Notes: generated from the letters alone by a model not told the origin. Shown: positions 35,095 through 44,423, numbered from the stretch's first letter. The stretch is 64,000 nt of DNA from Bacillota bacterium (GCA_023412915.1 JAEZRE010000013.1:62001-126000); one strand, 5' to 3'. Made by a program: numbers and translations.

Positions 35095-35420
35095 GTATTA
35101 AAGGCAATGAAGGAAAAGAGTAGTCCGTACATGTTCAAGGGAGAAGGCGCCGCGACTGAAAGCGCTTTTAACGTAAGGCGGGCGAAAGACATTCCCGAGC
35201 CGGACAGAGGAAAGATCGCAGCCGTTATGGGAAGAAAGCGGTCGAGTAAGCTGTCACGCTTGAACCGGCGTTATGGGAAACAAGTGGATTTACCGCTGAA
35301 AGTGAAACAAAAGAATCGTCCCTTTGTTTCGTTTGGATTCAGCGACAGGATCCGATCCGGGTGGCACCACGGGAAACAACTCTCGTCCCTGACTTTATAG
35401 TCAGGCGGGAGTTTTATTAT
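35095..35420 (+). promoter_or_regulatory. T-box riboswitch upstream of hisS-aspS
   Basis: The leader opens with GAAGGAAAAGAGTAGT, whose AGTA is the 5' side of the specifier-loop E motif. The T-box itself is GGGTGGCACCACGG (35359-35372), and a long terminator hairpin follows (35378-35416, CCTGACT/AGTCAGG core, then T-rich). The bulge UGGC (35362-35365) would pair with a tRNA ending GCCA, that is a G at position 73, which fits tRNA-Asp and not tRNA-His (C73). A GAC at 35203-35205 may be the specifier, but it could also lie in a helix. An open frame that crosses this leader is not a gene. Uncharged tRNA should favour antitermination and raise expression of both synthetases. Confidence 0.9.
35378..35420 (+). 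terminator. T-box-controlled terminator
   Basis: AACTCTCG...CCTGACT pairs with AGTCAGG CGGGAGTT (35378-35416) and is followed by TTATT. Its 5' arm must unpair for the antiterminator to form. Confidence 0.85.
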
Positions 35421-35462
35421 TATATAAGCTAATAATAATGGCAGGTAAAAAAGGAGGACGCT

Positions 35463-36722
35463 ATGATTCAGGCGCCAAAAGGTACCAGGGATATACTGCC
35501 TTCGGAGGTTTACAGGTGGCAGTTCGTCGGGAAAGCTTTTAAAAAGCTATGCGACAGCTTTGGATATAAGGAGATTAGGATACCTGTATTTGAACATACG
35601 GAGTTGTTCCAGCGGGGAGTGGGCGATACTACCGACGTGGTCCAGAAGGAGATGTACACCTTCCAGGACAAGGGCAGCAGGAGTATAACACTGAGACCCG
35701 AGGGAACGGCCGGAGTTGTCAGGAGCTATATAGAAAACGGAATGGCGTCGCTGCCGCAGCCGATCAAGCTGTTTTATGATATAACAGCCTACAGGTATGA
35801 AAACGTTCAGAAAGGCCGTTACAGGGAATTCCACCAGTTCGGAGTGGAAGCGTTCGGAGCCGCCGGCCCGGCGATCGACGTCGAGGTCATCAGCCTCCTT
35901 TATATGTTCTTCGAAAGGCTCGGGCTCAAGAAAACCGGTCTGAACATCAACAGCATAGGCTGCCCCAAATGCAGGTCGGTATATCACGAAAAGCTCAAGG
36001 AATATTTCAGCCCTCACCTTTCGGAGCTATGCGGCAACTGCAAGGAAAGATTTGAAAGAAATCCTCTGAGGCTGCTGGACTGCAAGGAGACAGGCTGCAG
36101 GAAGCTTGTCGCCAACGCTCCTTCGCTCCAGGATTATCTTTGCGACGAATGCCGTGCCCACTTCGAAGGGCTCAAATCAGGCCTGGACAACCTGGGGATT
36201 GAATACAGCGTCGATCCGGGTATCGTCAGGGGATTGGATTATTATACGAGGACTGTGTTTGAATTCATTTCGGAAAACGTCGGCACGCAGGGTACGATCT
36301 GCGGCGGAGGCAGGTACGACGGGCTCGTTGAAACCTGCGGAGGAACTCCGACACCCGGGATAGGTTTTGCGCTTGGAGTGGAAAGACTCATGATGGAGCT
36401 TGACAGCCAGGGAATCGCTATTGAAGAACCTCCGGCTCCGGAGCTGTATATCGCAACAATGGGGCAGAAGGCGGCGGACTTTGCGCAGCAGCTGGTCTAC
36501 AAGCTCAGAAAATGCAGTGTGGGCGCCGAGACTGATCTGATGTCGAGAAGCCTGAAAGCTCAGATGAAATACGCGGATAAAAAGGGATTTACGTACACCA
36601 TCGTCCTGGGAGACGATGAAATAGAGTCGGGCAAGGGAGTTCTTAAGGATATGAGGACAGGCGACCAGAAGGATGTAAGTCTGGACTCGATACTCGACAG
36701 GCTTAAGAATCAGTGCAAATAA
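35463..36722 (+). CDS. hisS: Histidine--tRNA ligase
   Basis: 419 residues. Class II motifs: motif 1 around GVGDTTDVVQKEMY, motif 2 SITLRPEGTAGVVR (about 76), and the histidine-specific GLDYYTRTVFEF (about 255) and GGGRYDGLVE. AAAAAGGAGGACGCT precedes the ATG. It is the first gene under the T-box. Confidence 0.97.
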   Translation: MIQAPKGTRDILPSEVYRWQFVGKAFKKLCDSFGYKEIRIPVFEHTELFQRGVGDTTDVVQKEMYTFQDKGSRSITLRPEGTAGVVRSYIENGMASLPQPIKLFYDITAYRYENVQKGRYREFHQFGVEAFGAAGPAIDVEVISLLYMFFERLGLKKTGLNINSIGCPKCRSVYHEKLKEYFSPHLSELCGNCKERFERNPLRLLDCKETGCRKLVANAPSLQDYLCDECRAHFEGLKSGLDNLGIEYSVDPGIVRGLDYYTRTVFEFISENVGTQGTICGGGRYDGLVETCGGTPTPGIGFALGVERLMMELDSQGIAIEEPPAPELYIATMGQKAADFAQQLVYKLRKCSVGAETDLMSRSLKAQMKYADKKGFTYTIVLGDDEIESGKGVLKDMRTGDQKDVSLDSILDRLKNQCK

Positions 36723-36776
36723 AGCACATACCGGCATTTTTGCAATAATACTGATAATTGCGTGAACCGCAGAATA

Positions 36777-36818
36777 GGATGTTTAGCGCCGATGGCGCGG
36801 ATTACTTCTAAAACATCC
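36777..36818 (+). promoter_or_regulatory. Nested hairpin in the hisS-aspS intergenic region
   Basis: GGATGTTT (36777-36784) pairs with AAACATCC (36811-36818), enclosing a second stem GCGCC/GGCGC (36786-36790, 36794-36798). The structure ends just before the aspS ribosome site (AAGGGAGGAG). There is no T-run, so it is not a terminator; it could protect or expose the ribosome site or be an RNA-processing site. Confidence 0.5.
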
Positions 36819-36835
36819 AAGGGAGGAGAACAGTT

Positions 36836-38626
36836 ATGGGAGAGACGATTTACGGGCTGAAAAGGACACATAGATGTACGGAACTTGGTATTGCCGACGT
36901 CGGAAAAACAGTGACGATCATGGGGTGGGCTCAAAAGCGCAGAAACCTCGGGAGTCTGATATTTGTGGCGCTGAGGGACAGAACCGGAATACTCCAGGTC
37001 GTTTTCAACGGTACGGACGGAGGGGAATTGTTCGCCAAAGCCGAAACGATAAGGAATGAATACGTTCTTGCAGTGGTTGGCGAGGTGGCCAAAAGGACGC
37101 CTGAGAACGTCAACGCCAACATGAAAACAGGCGAGATAGAGATAATAGCAAAGGAGCTCAGGATACTCAGCGCTTCCGAGACTCCTCCGGTACAGATAGA
37201 AGAGGATTCGGACGTAAATGAAGTACTGAGACTCAAGTACAGATTCCTCGACCTCAGGAGACCCGACATGCAGGCTAATCTCATGCTGCGTCACAGGGTC
37301 GCAAAGATTGCTCGCGATTATTATGACACGAACGGTTTTGTCGAAATAGAAACTCCGATGCTGATAAAGAGTTCGCCCGAGGGCGCAAGAGACTACCTTG
37401 TGCCGAGCAGGGTGCATCCGGGCAAATTCTACGCGCTTCCGCAGTCTCCTCAGCTTTTCAAGCAGCTGCTCATGGTGGCGGGATACGATCGCTACATGCA
37501 GATCACGAAGTGCTTCAGAGACGAGGATTTGAGGGCCGACAGGCAGCCTGAGTTCACACAGATCGACCTTGAAATGTCTTTTGTCAATGTAGACGATGTG
37601 CTTGCCATAAATGAAGGCTTTATAAAGAAAGCTTTCAAGGAAGCGCTCGATGTTGATATCGAAACTCCCTTCCAGAGGCTTACCTGGCAGGAGTCAATGG
37701 ATCGTTTCGGTTCTGATAAACCGGATATGAGGTTTGGACTCGAACTGGTCAATGTATCAGATCTGGTCGAAAACTCCGGCTTTAAAGTATTCTCGGACGC
37801 GGTCAAAAACGGCGGCAGCGTTCGCGCAATCAATGCCAAGGGCTGCTCTAAATTCAGCAGAAGAGAGATCGACAGCCTGGTTGAACTGGTTAAGACTTAC
37901 AAGGCTAAGGGTATGGCCTGGATCGCGGTTGAGGAGAACGAGCTTAAATCATCGATAGCCAAATTCTTCAGCGAAGAAGAGATAAAAGCTCTGCTGGAAA
38001 GAACAAAGGCTGTGCCCGGCGATCTGGTATGCTTTGTAGCCGACAGCAACAAGGTGGTTTATGATTCCCTCGGAGCGCTCAGGCTGGAGATAGCAAAGCG
38101 GTTGGAGCTGCTCGATAAAAAAGAATTCAGGTTCCTGTGGGTCACCGAGTTCCCGCTGCTTGAATACAGCGAGGAGGATAAGCGCTGGGTTGCCATGCAT
38201 CATCCCTTTACCTCGCCGATGGATGAGGATCTTCAGTATCTCGAAAGCGATCCCGGCAGAGTGCGCGCCAAGGCGTATGATATAGTCCTGAACGGCACAG
38301 AGCTTGGCGGAGGCAGCATCAGGATCCATATGCAGGATCTGCAGTCCAGGATGTTCAAGCTGCTCGGTTTTACGGAGGAAGAGGCCTGGGCGAAATTCGG
38401 CTATCTGCTGGAGGCCTTCAAATACGGCGTACCACCGCACGGCGGCATGGCATACGGCCTCGACAGGATGATCATGCTGATGGCCGGCAAAGACAGCATA
38501 AGGGATGTTATTGCATTCCCGAAGGTACAGAATGCTTCGGATCTGATGACCAACGCACCTGACACCGTCGACCTGAAACAGCTGCAGGAGCTGCATATCA
38601 GCGTTACCGAACAGGAAGGAAAATAG
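36836..38626 (+). CDS. aspS: Aspartate--tRNA ligase
   Basis: 596 residues, the bacterial type with N-terminal OB fold (VTIMGWAQKRRNLG), catalytic core FRDEDLRADRQPEFTQIDLEM (about 222), inserted GAD domain (about 300-410) and ELGGGSIRIH with GLDRMIMLMAGK at the end. AAGGGAGGAGAACAGTT precedes the ATG. The second gene of the hisS operon. Whether it is discriminating or AspRS/Asn mischarging type cannot be decided here. Confidence 0.97.
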   Translation: MGETIYGLKRTHRCTELGIADVGKTVTIMGWAQKRRNLGSLIFVALRDRTGILQVVFNGTDGGELFAKAETIRNEYVLAVVGEVAKRTPENVNANMKTGEIEIIAKELRILSASETPPVQIEEDSDVNEVLRLKYRFLDLRRPDMQANLMLRHRVAKIARDYYDTNGFVEIETPMLIKSSPEGARDYLVPSRVHPGKFYALPQSPQLFKQLLMVAGYDRYMQITKCFRDEDLRADRQPEFTQIDLEMSFVNVDDVLAINEGFIKKAFKEALDVDIETPFQRLTWQESMDRFGSDKPDMRFGLELVNVSDLVENSGFKVFSDAVKNGGSVRAINAKGCSKFSRREIDSLVELVKTYKAKGMAWIAVEENELKSSIAKFFSEEEIKALLERTKAVPGDLVCFVADSNKVVYDSLGALRLEIAKRLELLDKKEFRFLWVTEFPLLEYSEEDKRWVAMHHPFTSPMDEDLQYLESDPGRVRAKAYDIVLNGTELGGGSIRIHMQDLQSRMFKLLGFTEEEAWAKFGYLLEAFKYGVPPHGGMAYGLDRMIMLMAGKDSIRDVIAFPKVQNASDLMTNAPDTVDLKQLQELHISVTEQEGK

Positions 38627-38650
38627 CGGGATATCGATTGTGATAGAACT

Positions 38651-39343
38651 TTGCCGCGTATAGTGATATTATTTATGTATCGTATTGTAACGGCGGAGGG
38701 GGAATACACCACGGAAGAAAAGAAAAACACGGCTGAAGATAATATAGCTTCGGCGAAAGGCAATAACGCTCCGGCAGAAGGTAACGGCGTTCAAGCAGAG
38801 GTGAAAAAAAAGAACGAAACGCTGGATTGGTTCATCCATATAGCGATAGCTGTTATACTGGGTGTTCTTATAGTGACGTTTGTCGCTCAAAGGACGATAG
38901 TTTATGATATTTCAATGCAGCCTAACTTTGTGCAGGGCGACAACCTGTTGGTCGAAAAACTCGGTTACAGGTTCGGGGATCTTCACAGAGGCGATATTGT
39001 TATAGTAAAAATGCCGGATTCGGATAAAAAGCTTATAAAGCGTCTCGTTGCGATCGAGGGGGACAGGGTGCAGGTCAAGGATGGAAAGCTCTATGTGAAT
39101 GGCAGTCAATTCCTGATAGGACTGCCCACCGAGCCCGTGACGCCGGAAGGCGATATACCCGGATACACCGATCTTACGCTGAAAAAGGGTGAAGCGTATG
39201 TGTTGGGCGATAACAGGCCATACAGCATGGACTGCACGGAATTCGGGCCTATACAGAAGAATTGGATCGTGGGCAGGGCTGTTTTCCGCTTTTACCCGTT
39301 CGACAAATTCGGCCCGATCAAATACATCGGGGGATATAAATAA
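38651..39343 (+). CDS. lepB: Signal peptidase I
   Basis: Up to 230 residues. The catalytic Ser is in DISMQPNFVQGDNLLVEKL (about 88) and the Lys in KKLIKRLVAIEGD (about 130); GDNRPYSMDCTEFGPI is box E. The membrane anchor is at about 58-80. The N-terminal 50 residues are Glu/Lys/Asn/Ala-rich with an imperfect repeat. The start is uncertain: the TTG at 38651 and the ATG at 38675 both lack a good ribosome site, and a GTG about 51 codons in would remove the low-complexity part. It processes secreted proteins on the outer membrane face. Confidence 0.9.
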   Translation: MPRIVILFMYRIVTAEGEYTTEEKKNTAEDNIASAKGNNAPAEGNGVQAEVKKKNETLDWFIHIAIAVILGVLIVTFVAQRTIVYDISMQPNFVQGDNLLVEKLGYRFGDLHRGDIVIVKMPDSDKKLIKRLVAIEGDRVQVKDGKLYVNGSQFLIGLPTEPVTPEGDIPGYTDLTLKKGEAYVLGDNRPYSMDCTEFGPIQKNWIVGRAVFRFYPFDKFGPIKYIGGYK

Positions 39344-39634
39344 CAGGTTTCGCCAGGCGTTTCATATTGCGTGAGCTTTGATGCACTGAGCATATAAATC
39401 CGGCATGGAACGACTTCCGAACATTTTACAGACAATCGATGCAAAACTCCGTAATATAACATGGTTGTTTCTTTAAAGCGGTTATTTTACAAAAAGAGTA
39501 CTATTTATTATTCAAATGTTTTGTGCTAATATTAAAGGAATTCATGCTGGCAAGAGTATCAATGCATTCTGTTGGTACTCTTTCTTTGGTAATAGGGGGG
39601 CAGCTTAAATACTGTTTTTTGCGGTATTAACCAT

Positions 39635-42600
39635 ATGAGAAGACTTTTCCATGCAGGCCTGGACGTAGGCTCGACCACAGTTAAACTTGCGGTTCTGGAT
39701 AAAAACGACAGGATCCAATATAGTAAATACCAAAGGCATTTTTCAGATATCAGGAAGACGATATATGAGCTTGTCGACGAGACTTGCCTTATGTTTGAGG
39801 GAGACGACCTGACCATAACGCTGACAGGCTCGGGAGGTATTTCCGTTGCCCAGTGGATGGGACTGCCCTTCGAGCAGGAGGTCGTTGCCGCGACAGGCGC
39901 TATAAGGAACCTGATACCGGAAACGGACGTAGCCATAGAACTTGGCGGAGAAGACGCAAAGATCACCTTTTTCAGGGGCGGTATAGAGCAGCGCATGAAC
40001 GGCACCTGCGCGGGAGGTACCGGAGCGTTCATCGACCAGATGGCGTCGCTGCTGCAGACTGACGCCGCGGGACTGAACAAGCTTGCTGAAAGCTATAAGG
40101 TAATATATCCGATAGCAGCCAGATGCGGCGTTTTCGCAAAAACCGACATACAGCCGCTTCTTAACGAGGGCGCTGCGAAAGAGGACATTGCGGCTTCAGT
40201 CTTTCAATCCGTTGTGAATCAGACGATAAGCGGACTCGCGTGCGGCAGGCCGATAAAGGGCAATGTGGCATTTCTCGGGGGACCGCTGTTTTTCCTGCCC
40301 GAGCTCAGAAAAAGATTCATAGAAACTCTGGCGTTGGAAGACGATCAGGTCATATTCCCCGACAACTCGCAGCTTTTCGTCGCAGTAGGCGCTGCGCTGG
40401 CTTCCAAAGAGAAAAAGATAATGAGCTTTCAAACGCTGAGAAACAAGCTCTCGGCAGTCAATACCGTCACAGTGCACGAGGTGGAGAGATTAAGCCCGCT
40501 TTTCAGGGATGAGATAGAGCTAGGGGAATTCAACCGGAGACATTCCAGACACCAGGTTGCGCGCAGGGAATTATCCTCATATACCGGACCCTGCTATCTT
40601 GGAATAGACGCAGGCTCTACCACTACAAAGCTGGCGCTCACCGACGGCGAGGGAGCCCTCATGCACTACCATTACGGCAGTAATAAGGGAAGCCCGCTGA
40701 AATCAGTTATCAAGGAAATGAAAAAGCTTTATTCATTGATGCCTTCAGGCGCGTATATAGCCAACTCCACAGTGACGGGCTACGGAGAAGGCCTGATCAA
40801 GGCTGCGCTGCAGGTCGACCTCGGTGAGGTAGAAACCATAGCGCATTACAAAGCAGCCGAGCATTTTCTGCCCGGAGTCGATTTCATTCTCGATATCGGC
40901 GGACAGGACATGAAATGCATGCAGATAAAAGAAGGCGTCATCGATAACATAATGCTGAACGAAGCGTGTTCTTCCGGCTGCGGTTCGTTCATTGAGACCT
41001 TTGCATCCTCGTTGAACATGGGCGTCGAAGACTTTGCCAGGGAGGCGCTGCTCGCGCAGAAGCCTGTTGACCTTGGTTCGCGCTGCACCGTGTTCATCAA
41101 TTCGCGAGTCAAGCAGGCCCAGAAGGAAGGCGCGTCGGTAGGCGACATTTCCGCAGGGCTGTCATATTCGGTCATCAAGAATGCCCTTATGAAGGTAATA
41201 AAAATAAGGGATCCCAAACAACTAGGCAGCAAAATAATAGTTCAGGGCGGAACCTTTTACAATTCCGCGGTCCTCAGGAGCTTTGAAAAAATCTCCGGAA
41301 GGGAAGCCATAAGGCCTGATATCGCGGGCATAATGGGAGCGTTCGGAGCCGCGCTGATATCTCGCGAGCGCTGCGCGGCAGGACAGAAGAGCCACATCAT
41401 GGGCCTGCTCGATCTGGAAAGCTTCCAGGCCGAGATCACTATGAAGCGCTGCGGCAAATGCAGCAACAATTGTCTTTTGACAATAAACAATTTTGCGGAC
41501 GGCAGGGTGTTCGTTTCCGGCAACCGCTGTGAGAGAGGCGCGGGCGGCGAACTCCACAAGCAAAATGTACCGAATCTGTTCGATTACAAGTACAAGCTCA
41601 TAACCTCGTACAAGCCGCTCGATGACAAAGCCGCAGTGCGCGGTACGATAGGTATCCCCAGGGTATTGAACATGTACGAGAACTATCCTTTCTGGCATAC
41701 GTTCTTTACTGAACTGAAATTCAGAGTGGTTTTGTCTCCGCGTTCATCCAGAAGGATATATGAGCTTGGTATAGAGACTATGCCGTCCGAATCGGTGTGC
41801 TACCCGGCAAAGCTAGTGCACGGCCACATTATGAGCCTTGTGCAGAGCGGGATAAAGAATATTTTTTATCCCTGCCTGCCGTACGAACGCAAGGAAGACG
41901 GGAATGCCGACAATTGCTATAATTGTCCGATCGTCACCTCGTATTCGGAAGTCATAAAGGGCAATGTGGACGCTTTGAAGGAAATGGATATCAACTACAT
42001 GAATCCGTTTTTGCCCTATTATGATAAAAAGAGGCTTGGGGAGAGGCTTTACGAAGAGCTCAAAGGCTTTGGACTGAAAAAGTCTGAAATAAAAATGGCC
42101 GTGAACAAGGCCTGGGCCGAGGACGAGCGTTTCAAGGCGGAAATAAGAAAAAAAGGCGAAGAGATTGTGGCGGAGCTTGAAAAAACAGGCGGCAAAGGTA
42201 TAGTACTTGCAGGCCGTCCTTATCATATAGATCCTGAAATCAACCACGGCTTGCCGAACCTTATAACGGAATTCGGAATGGCTGTTTTGACAGAGGATTC
42301 GGTAGCCCATCTCGATAAAAGCAGCAGGCCGCTCAGGGTCGTAGACCAGTGGATGTATCATACGCGGCTCTACTCGGCTGCGTCCTTCGTCGGGACCAGG
42401 CCGAACCTCGAGCTTGTCCAGCTCAATTCCTTCGGCTGCGGCCTCGACGCGGTCACGACCGACCAGGTACAGGAAATAATGCACGCTGCGGGAAAGATAT
42501 ATACGGTTTTGAAAATAGATGAAATAAGCAACCTGGGGGCGGCAAGGATACGCCTGCGTTCACTTAAAGCCGCAATGGAGGAACGCGGCAGGAATGGTCA

Positions 42601-43939
42601 TGCAACAGGCGGCGAAAGGTACAGATATGAAAAGACGCCGTTTACCGAAGAAATGAGGAAGAGGCATACTATCCTTGCGCCGCAGATGTCTCCCATACAC
42701 TTCCAGTTTATTGAGACGGCATTCAGGGAGGCAGGTTACAATCTCGAAATATTGCCCTCCGTAGACAGGGGAGCGGTCGATGAGGGACTGAAGCATGTCA
42801 ACAACGACGCGTGCTATCCGTCCATACTAACCACAGGACAGCTGATAGAAGCCTTGAAATCCGGCAGGTACGATCTTGACAACGTATCGCTGATCATATC
42901 GCAGACGGGCGGAGGCTGCAGGGCTACAAACTATATAGGCTTTATCAGGAAAGCATTGAAGGATGCGGGTTTCGAGAAAATACCGGTCATTTCGCTCAAC
43001 GCCCTGGGCATGGAGAGCAATCCGGGTTTCAGGATAACCAGGAGCCTCCTGAACAAAGCGCTGATCGCGTTGGTTTACGGAGACCTTCTGATGAGGGTGC
43101 TATACAGGGTAAGACCTTACGAAAAAATAAAGGGTTCCGCAAACCTGCTTTACGAGAGCTGGGTCGAGCGCTGTCAGAAATCGGTCAGAACCGGCAGGCA
43201 TAGTGAGTTCAGACGCAATATAAAAGGTATAGTCGAGGATTTCGACAACCTTGAACTCGAGAACATCAAAAAACCTCGTGTCGGCCTCGTAGGCGAAATA
43301 CTTGTCAAGTTCCATCCGACAGCGAACAACGACGTCGTGGAGGTAGTTGAAAAAGAGGGCGCGGAAGCAGTCATGCCCGATCTGATAGACTTTTTCCTGT
43401 ACAGTGCCTACGGCTCCAATTTCAAATACAGATACCTTGCCGACACGCTGAAAAGCAAGGTCATCAATAACCTTGCCATAGCCGGCATCGAATATTACAG
43501 ACGTTATATGAAAAAGGTGCTTGCCTCGAGCAAACGCTTCGAGCCTCCCACAACGATCTACAAGCTGGCCGCGAAGGCCGCGAAGGTTTTGTCGCTGGGT
43601 AATTGCACCGGTGAAGGCTGGTTCCTGACTGCCGAAATGATAGAACTGATCGGCGAAGGGGCGGCAAATATCGTATGCATGCAGCCGTTCGCGTGCCTGC
43701 CGAACCATGTTACCGGAAAGGGTATGATCAAGGCTCTGAAAAAGGAATTCCCCCAGGCAAATATCGTGCCGGTGGATTATGATCCGGGAGCAAGCGAAGT
43801 AAACCAGCTTAACAGAATCAAGCTGATGCTGGCCGCGGCCTTCAGGAACATGAAGGATGAGGAGCCCGGCCTCAAGGAAGGCGCCGAAGGAAAGGATATC
43901 GCCGTCAACGTGAGGTCTGGAGCAGAATTGAACGTATGA
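39635..43939 (+). CDS. Giant acyl-CoA-dehydratase-activase-like protein (BadF/BadG + DUF2229)
   Basis: 1434 residues. Two ASKHA ATPase domains are seen, each with the glycine-rich start (LDVGSTTVKLAVLD at 7 and GIDAGSTTTKLALTD at about 325) and a cysteine motif for a shared [4Fe-4S] cluster (NGTCAGGTGAF at about 121, NEACSSGCGSF at about 442). A Cys pair region RCGKCSNNC (about 606) and CYNCPIVTSY (about 760) follow, then two ~400-residue domains of the 2-hydroxyacyl-CoA dehydratase/DUF2229 kind. Classical activators are about 260 residues, so this is a multi-domain fusion common in Clostridia but of unknown substrate. Its own ribosome site is weak. Confidence 0.82.
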   Translation: MRRLFHAGLDVGSTTVKLAVLDKNDRIQYSKYQRHFSDIRKTIYELVDETCLMFEGDDLTITLTGSGGISVAQWMGLPFEQEVVAATGAIRNLIPETDVAIELGGEDAKITFFRGGIEQRMNGTCAGGTGAFIDQMASLLQTDAAGLNKLAESYKVIYPIAARCGVFAKTDIQPLLNEGAAKEDIAASVFQSVVNQTISGLACGRPIKGNVAFLGGPLFFLPELRKRFIETLALEDDQVIFPDNSQLFVAVGAALASKEKKIMSFQTLRNKLSAVNTVTVHEVERLSPLFRDEIELGEFNRRHSRHQVARRELSSYTGPCYLGIDAGSTTTKLALTDGEGALMHYHYGSNKGSPLKSVIKEMKKLYSLMPSGAYIANSTVTGYGEGLIKAALQVDLGEVETIAHYKAAEHFLPGVDFILDIGGQDMKCMQIKEGVIDNIMLNEACSSGCGSFIETFASSLNMGVEDFAREALLAQKPVDLGSRCTVFINSRVKQAQKEGASVGDISAGLSYSVIKNALMKVIKIRDPKQLGSKIIVQGGTFYNSAVLRSFEKISGREAIRPDIAGIMGAFGAALISRERCAAGQKSHIMGLLDLESFQAEITMKRCGKCSNNCLLTINNFADGRVFVSGNRCERGAGGELHKQNVPNLFDYKYKLITSYKPLDDKAAVRGTIGIPRVLNMYENYPFWHTFFTELKFRVVLSPRSSRRIYELGIETMPSESVCYPAKLVHGHIMSLVQSGIKNIFYPCLPYERKEDGNADNCYNCPIVTSYSEVIKGNVDALKEMDINYMNPFLPYYDKKRLGERLYEELKGFGLKKSEIKMAVNKAWAEDERFKAEIRKKGEEIVAELEKTGGKGIVLAGRPYHIDPEINHGLPNLITEFGMAVLTEDSVAHLDKSSRPLRVVDQWMYHTRLYSAASFVGTRPNLELVQLNSFGCGLDAVTTDQVQEIMHAAGKIYTVLKIDEISNLGAARIRLRSLKAAMEERGRNGHATGGERYRYEKTPFTEEMRKRHTILAPQMSPIHFQFIETAFREAGYNLEILPSVDRGAVDEGLKHVNNDACYPSILTTGQLIEALKSGRYDLDNVSLIISQTGGGCRATNYIGFIRKALKDAGFEKIPVISLNALGMESNPGFRITRSLLNKALIALVYGDLLMRVLYRVRPYEKIKGSANLLYESWVERCQKSVRTGRHSEFRRNIKGIVEDFDNLELENIKKPRVGLVGEILVKFHPTANNDVVEVVEKEGAEAVMPDLIDFFLYSAYGSNFKYRYLADTLKSKVINNLAIAGIEYYRRYMKKVLASSKRFEPPTTIYKLAAKAAKVLSLGNCTGEGWFLTAEMIELIGEGAANIVCMQPFACLPNHVTGKGMIKALKKEFPQANIVPVDYDPGASEVNQLNRIKLMLAAAFRNMKDEEPGLKEGAEGKDIAVNVRSGAELNV

Positions 43940-44015
43940 TAGATATAGTGTCATATGTGTGAACAATTGCCGGAGGGTTGGTAATGAAACTGGTTATTGA
44001 CATAAAATAAAAAAT

Positions 44016-44038
44016 AGCCCGGGTAACCGGGCTTTTTT
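44016..44038 (+). terminator. Terminator after the activase-like gene
   Basis: AGCCCGG, loop GTAA, CCGGGCT then TTTTT (44016-44038). A very stable short hairpin. Confidence 0.9.
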
Positions 44039-44062
44039 GATTATAAAACATAGTGCAATCTT

Positions 44063-44099
44063 GTTAAAAACGGAGATGTTCGATCACCTCCGGTTTTTG
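44063..44099 (-). terminator. Bidirectional terminator after the small membrane protein
   Basis: AAAAACGGAG (44066-44075) and CTCCGGTTTTT (44088-44098) pair on either strand. On the - strand it follows the stop of the 43-residue gene at 44100. Confidence 0.75.
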
Positions 44100-44231
44100 T
44101 TATCTGAAACCTTTTTTCTTCTTCATTCCAGCCATCTTTTTATTGTGCTTCTTGATCGAAAAGCTCATCGCCAGTGCAAATGCACCGAAAACAACGATAG
44201 TCCCCAATACGAAAATATACTGTAAAGGCAT
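44100..44231 (-). CDS. 43-residue single-span membrane protein with basic tail
   Basis: A gene too small for usual ORF filters. The ATG at 44231-44229 has GAAAGGG ten bases upstream and a promoter (TTGCTT-N18-TATAAT) about 37 bases before it, and a terminator follows the stop. The protein is one hydrophobic segment (about 4-22) followed by FSIKKHNKKMAGMKKKKGFR, strongly basic. The basic end should stay in the cytosol. No family recognised. It could be a small regulatory membrane protein or a toxin-like peptide; it has no partner antitoxin gene nearby. The antisense frame in the same place lacks a ribosome site. Confidence 0.65.
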   Translation of the reverse strand: MPLQYIFVLGTIVVFGAFALAMSFSIKKHNKKMAGMKKKKGFR

Positions 44232-44268
44232 CTGATTTAACCCTTTCTATTTGGATTTTGACATAACA

Positions 44269-44298
44269 ATTATATATGGTCAACGCTGCAAAAAGCAA
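44269..44298 (-). promoter_or_regulatory. Promoter of the 43-residue gene
   Basis: On the - strand TTGCTT (44298-44293), 18 bases, perfect TATAAT (44274-44269). Confidence 0.55.
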
Positions 44299-44423
44299 GT
44301 TGAATATATGAATTTATTTTTATTACCTGAACTTGTCATAATGTACCCGGCTGAAGGAATAGGATTTTATATAACTTTACCGACCCAAAGTCATATGCTG
44401 TTCTGTAGCAATTCGGAGGAAAA

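Noticed and set aside
35107..35400. A 97-codon frame before hisS
   Set aside because: It lies entirely in the T-box leader, and its bases are explained by RNA structure.
39552..39590. Terminator-like hairpin AAGAGTA/TACTCTT upstream of the giant activase
   Set aside because: Weak 7-base stem and an interrupted T-run; noted but not called. The rest of the 291-base gap shows nothing firm.
44037..44225. A + strand frame of 62 codons after the activase-like gene
   Set aside because: Begins inside the terminator and is antisense to the better supported 43-residue gene.
44330..44423. Sigma-E-type promoter for spoIIP
   Set aside because: CATATGCT resembles a -10, but no convincing -35 lies at the right distance.
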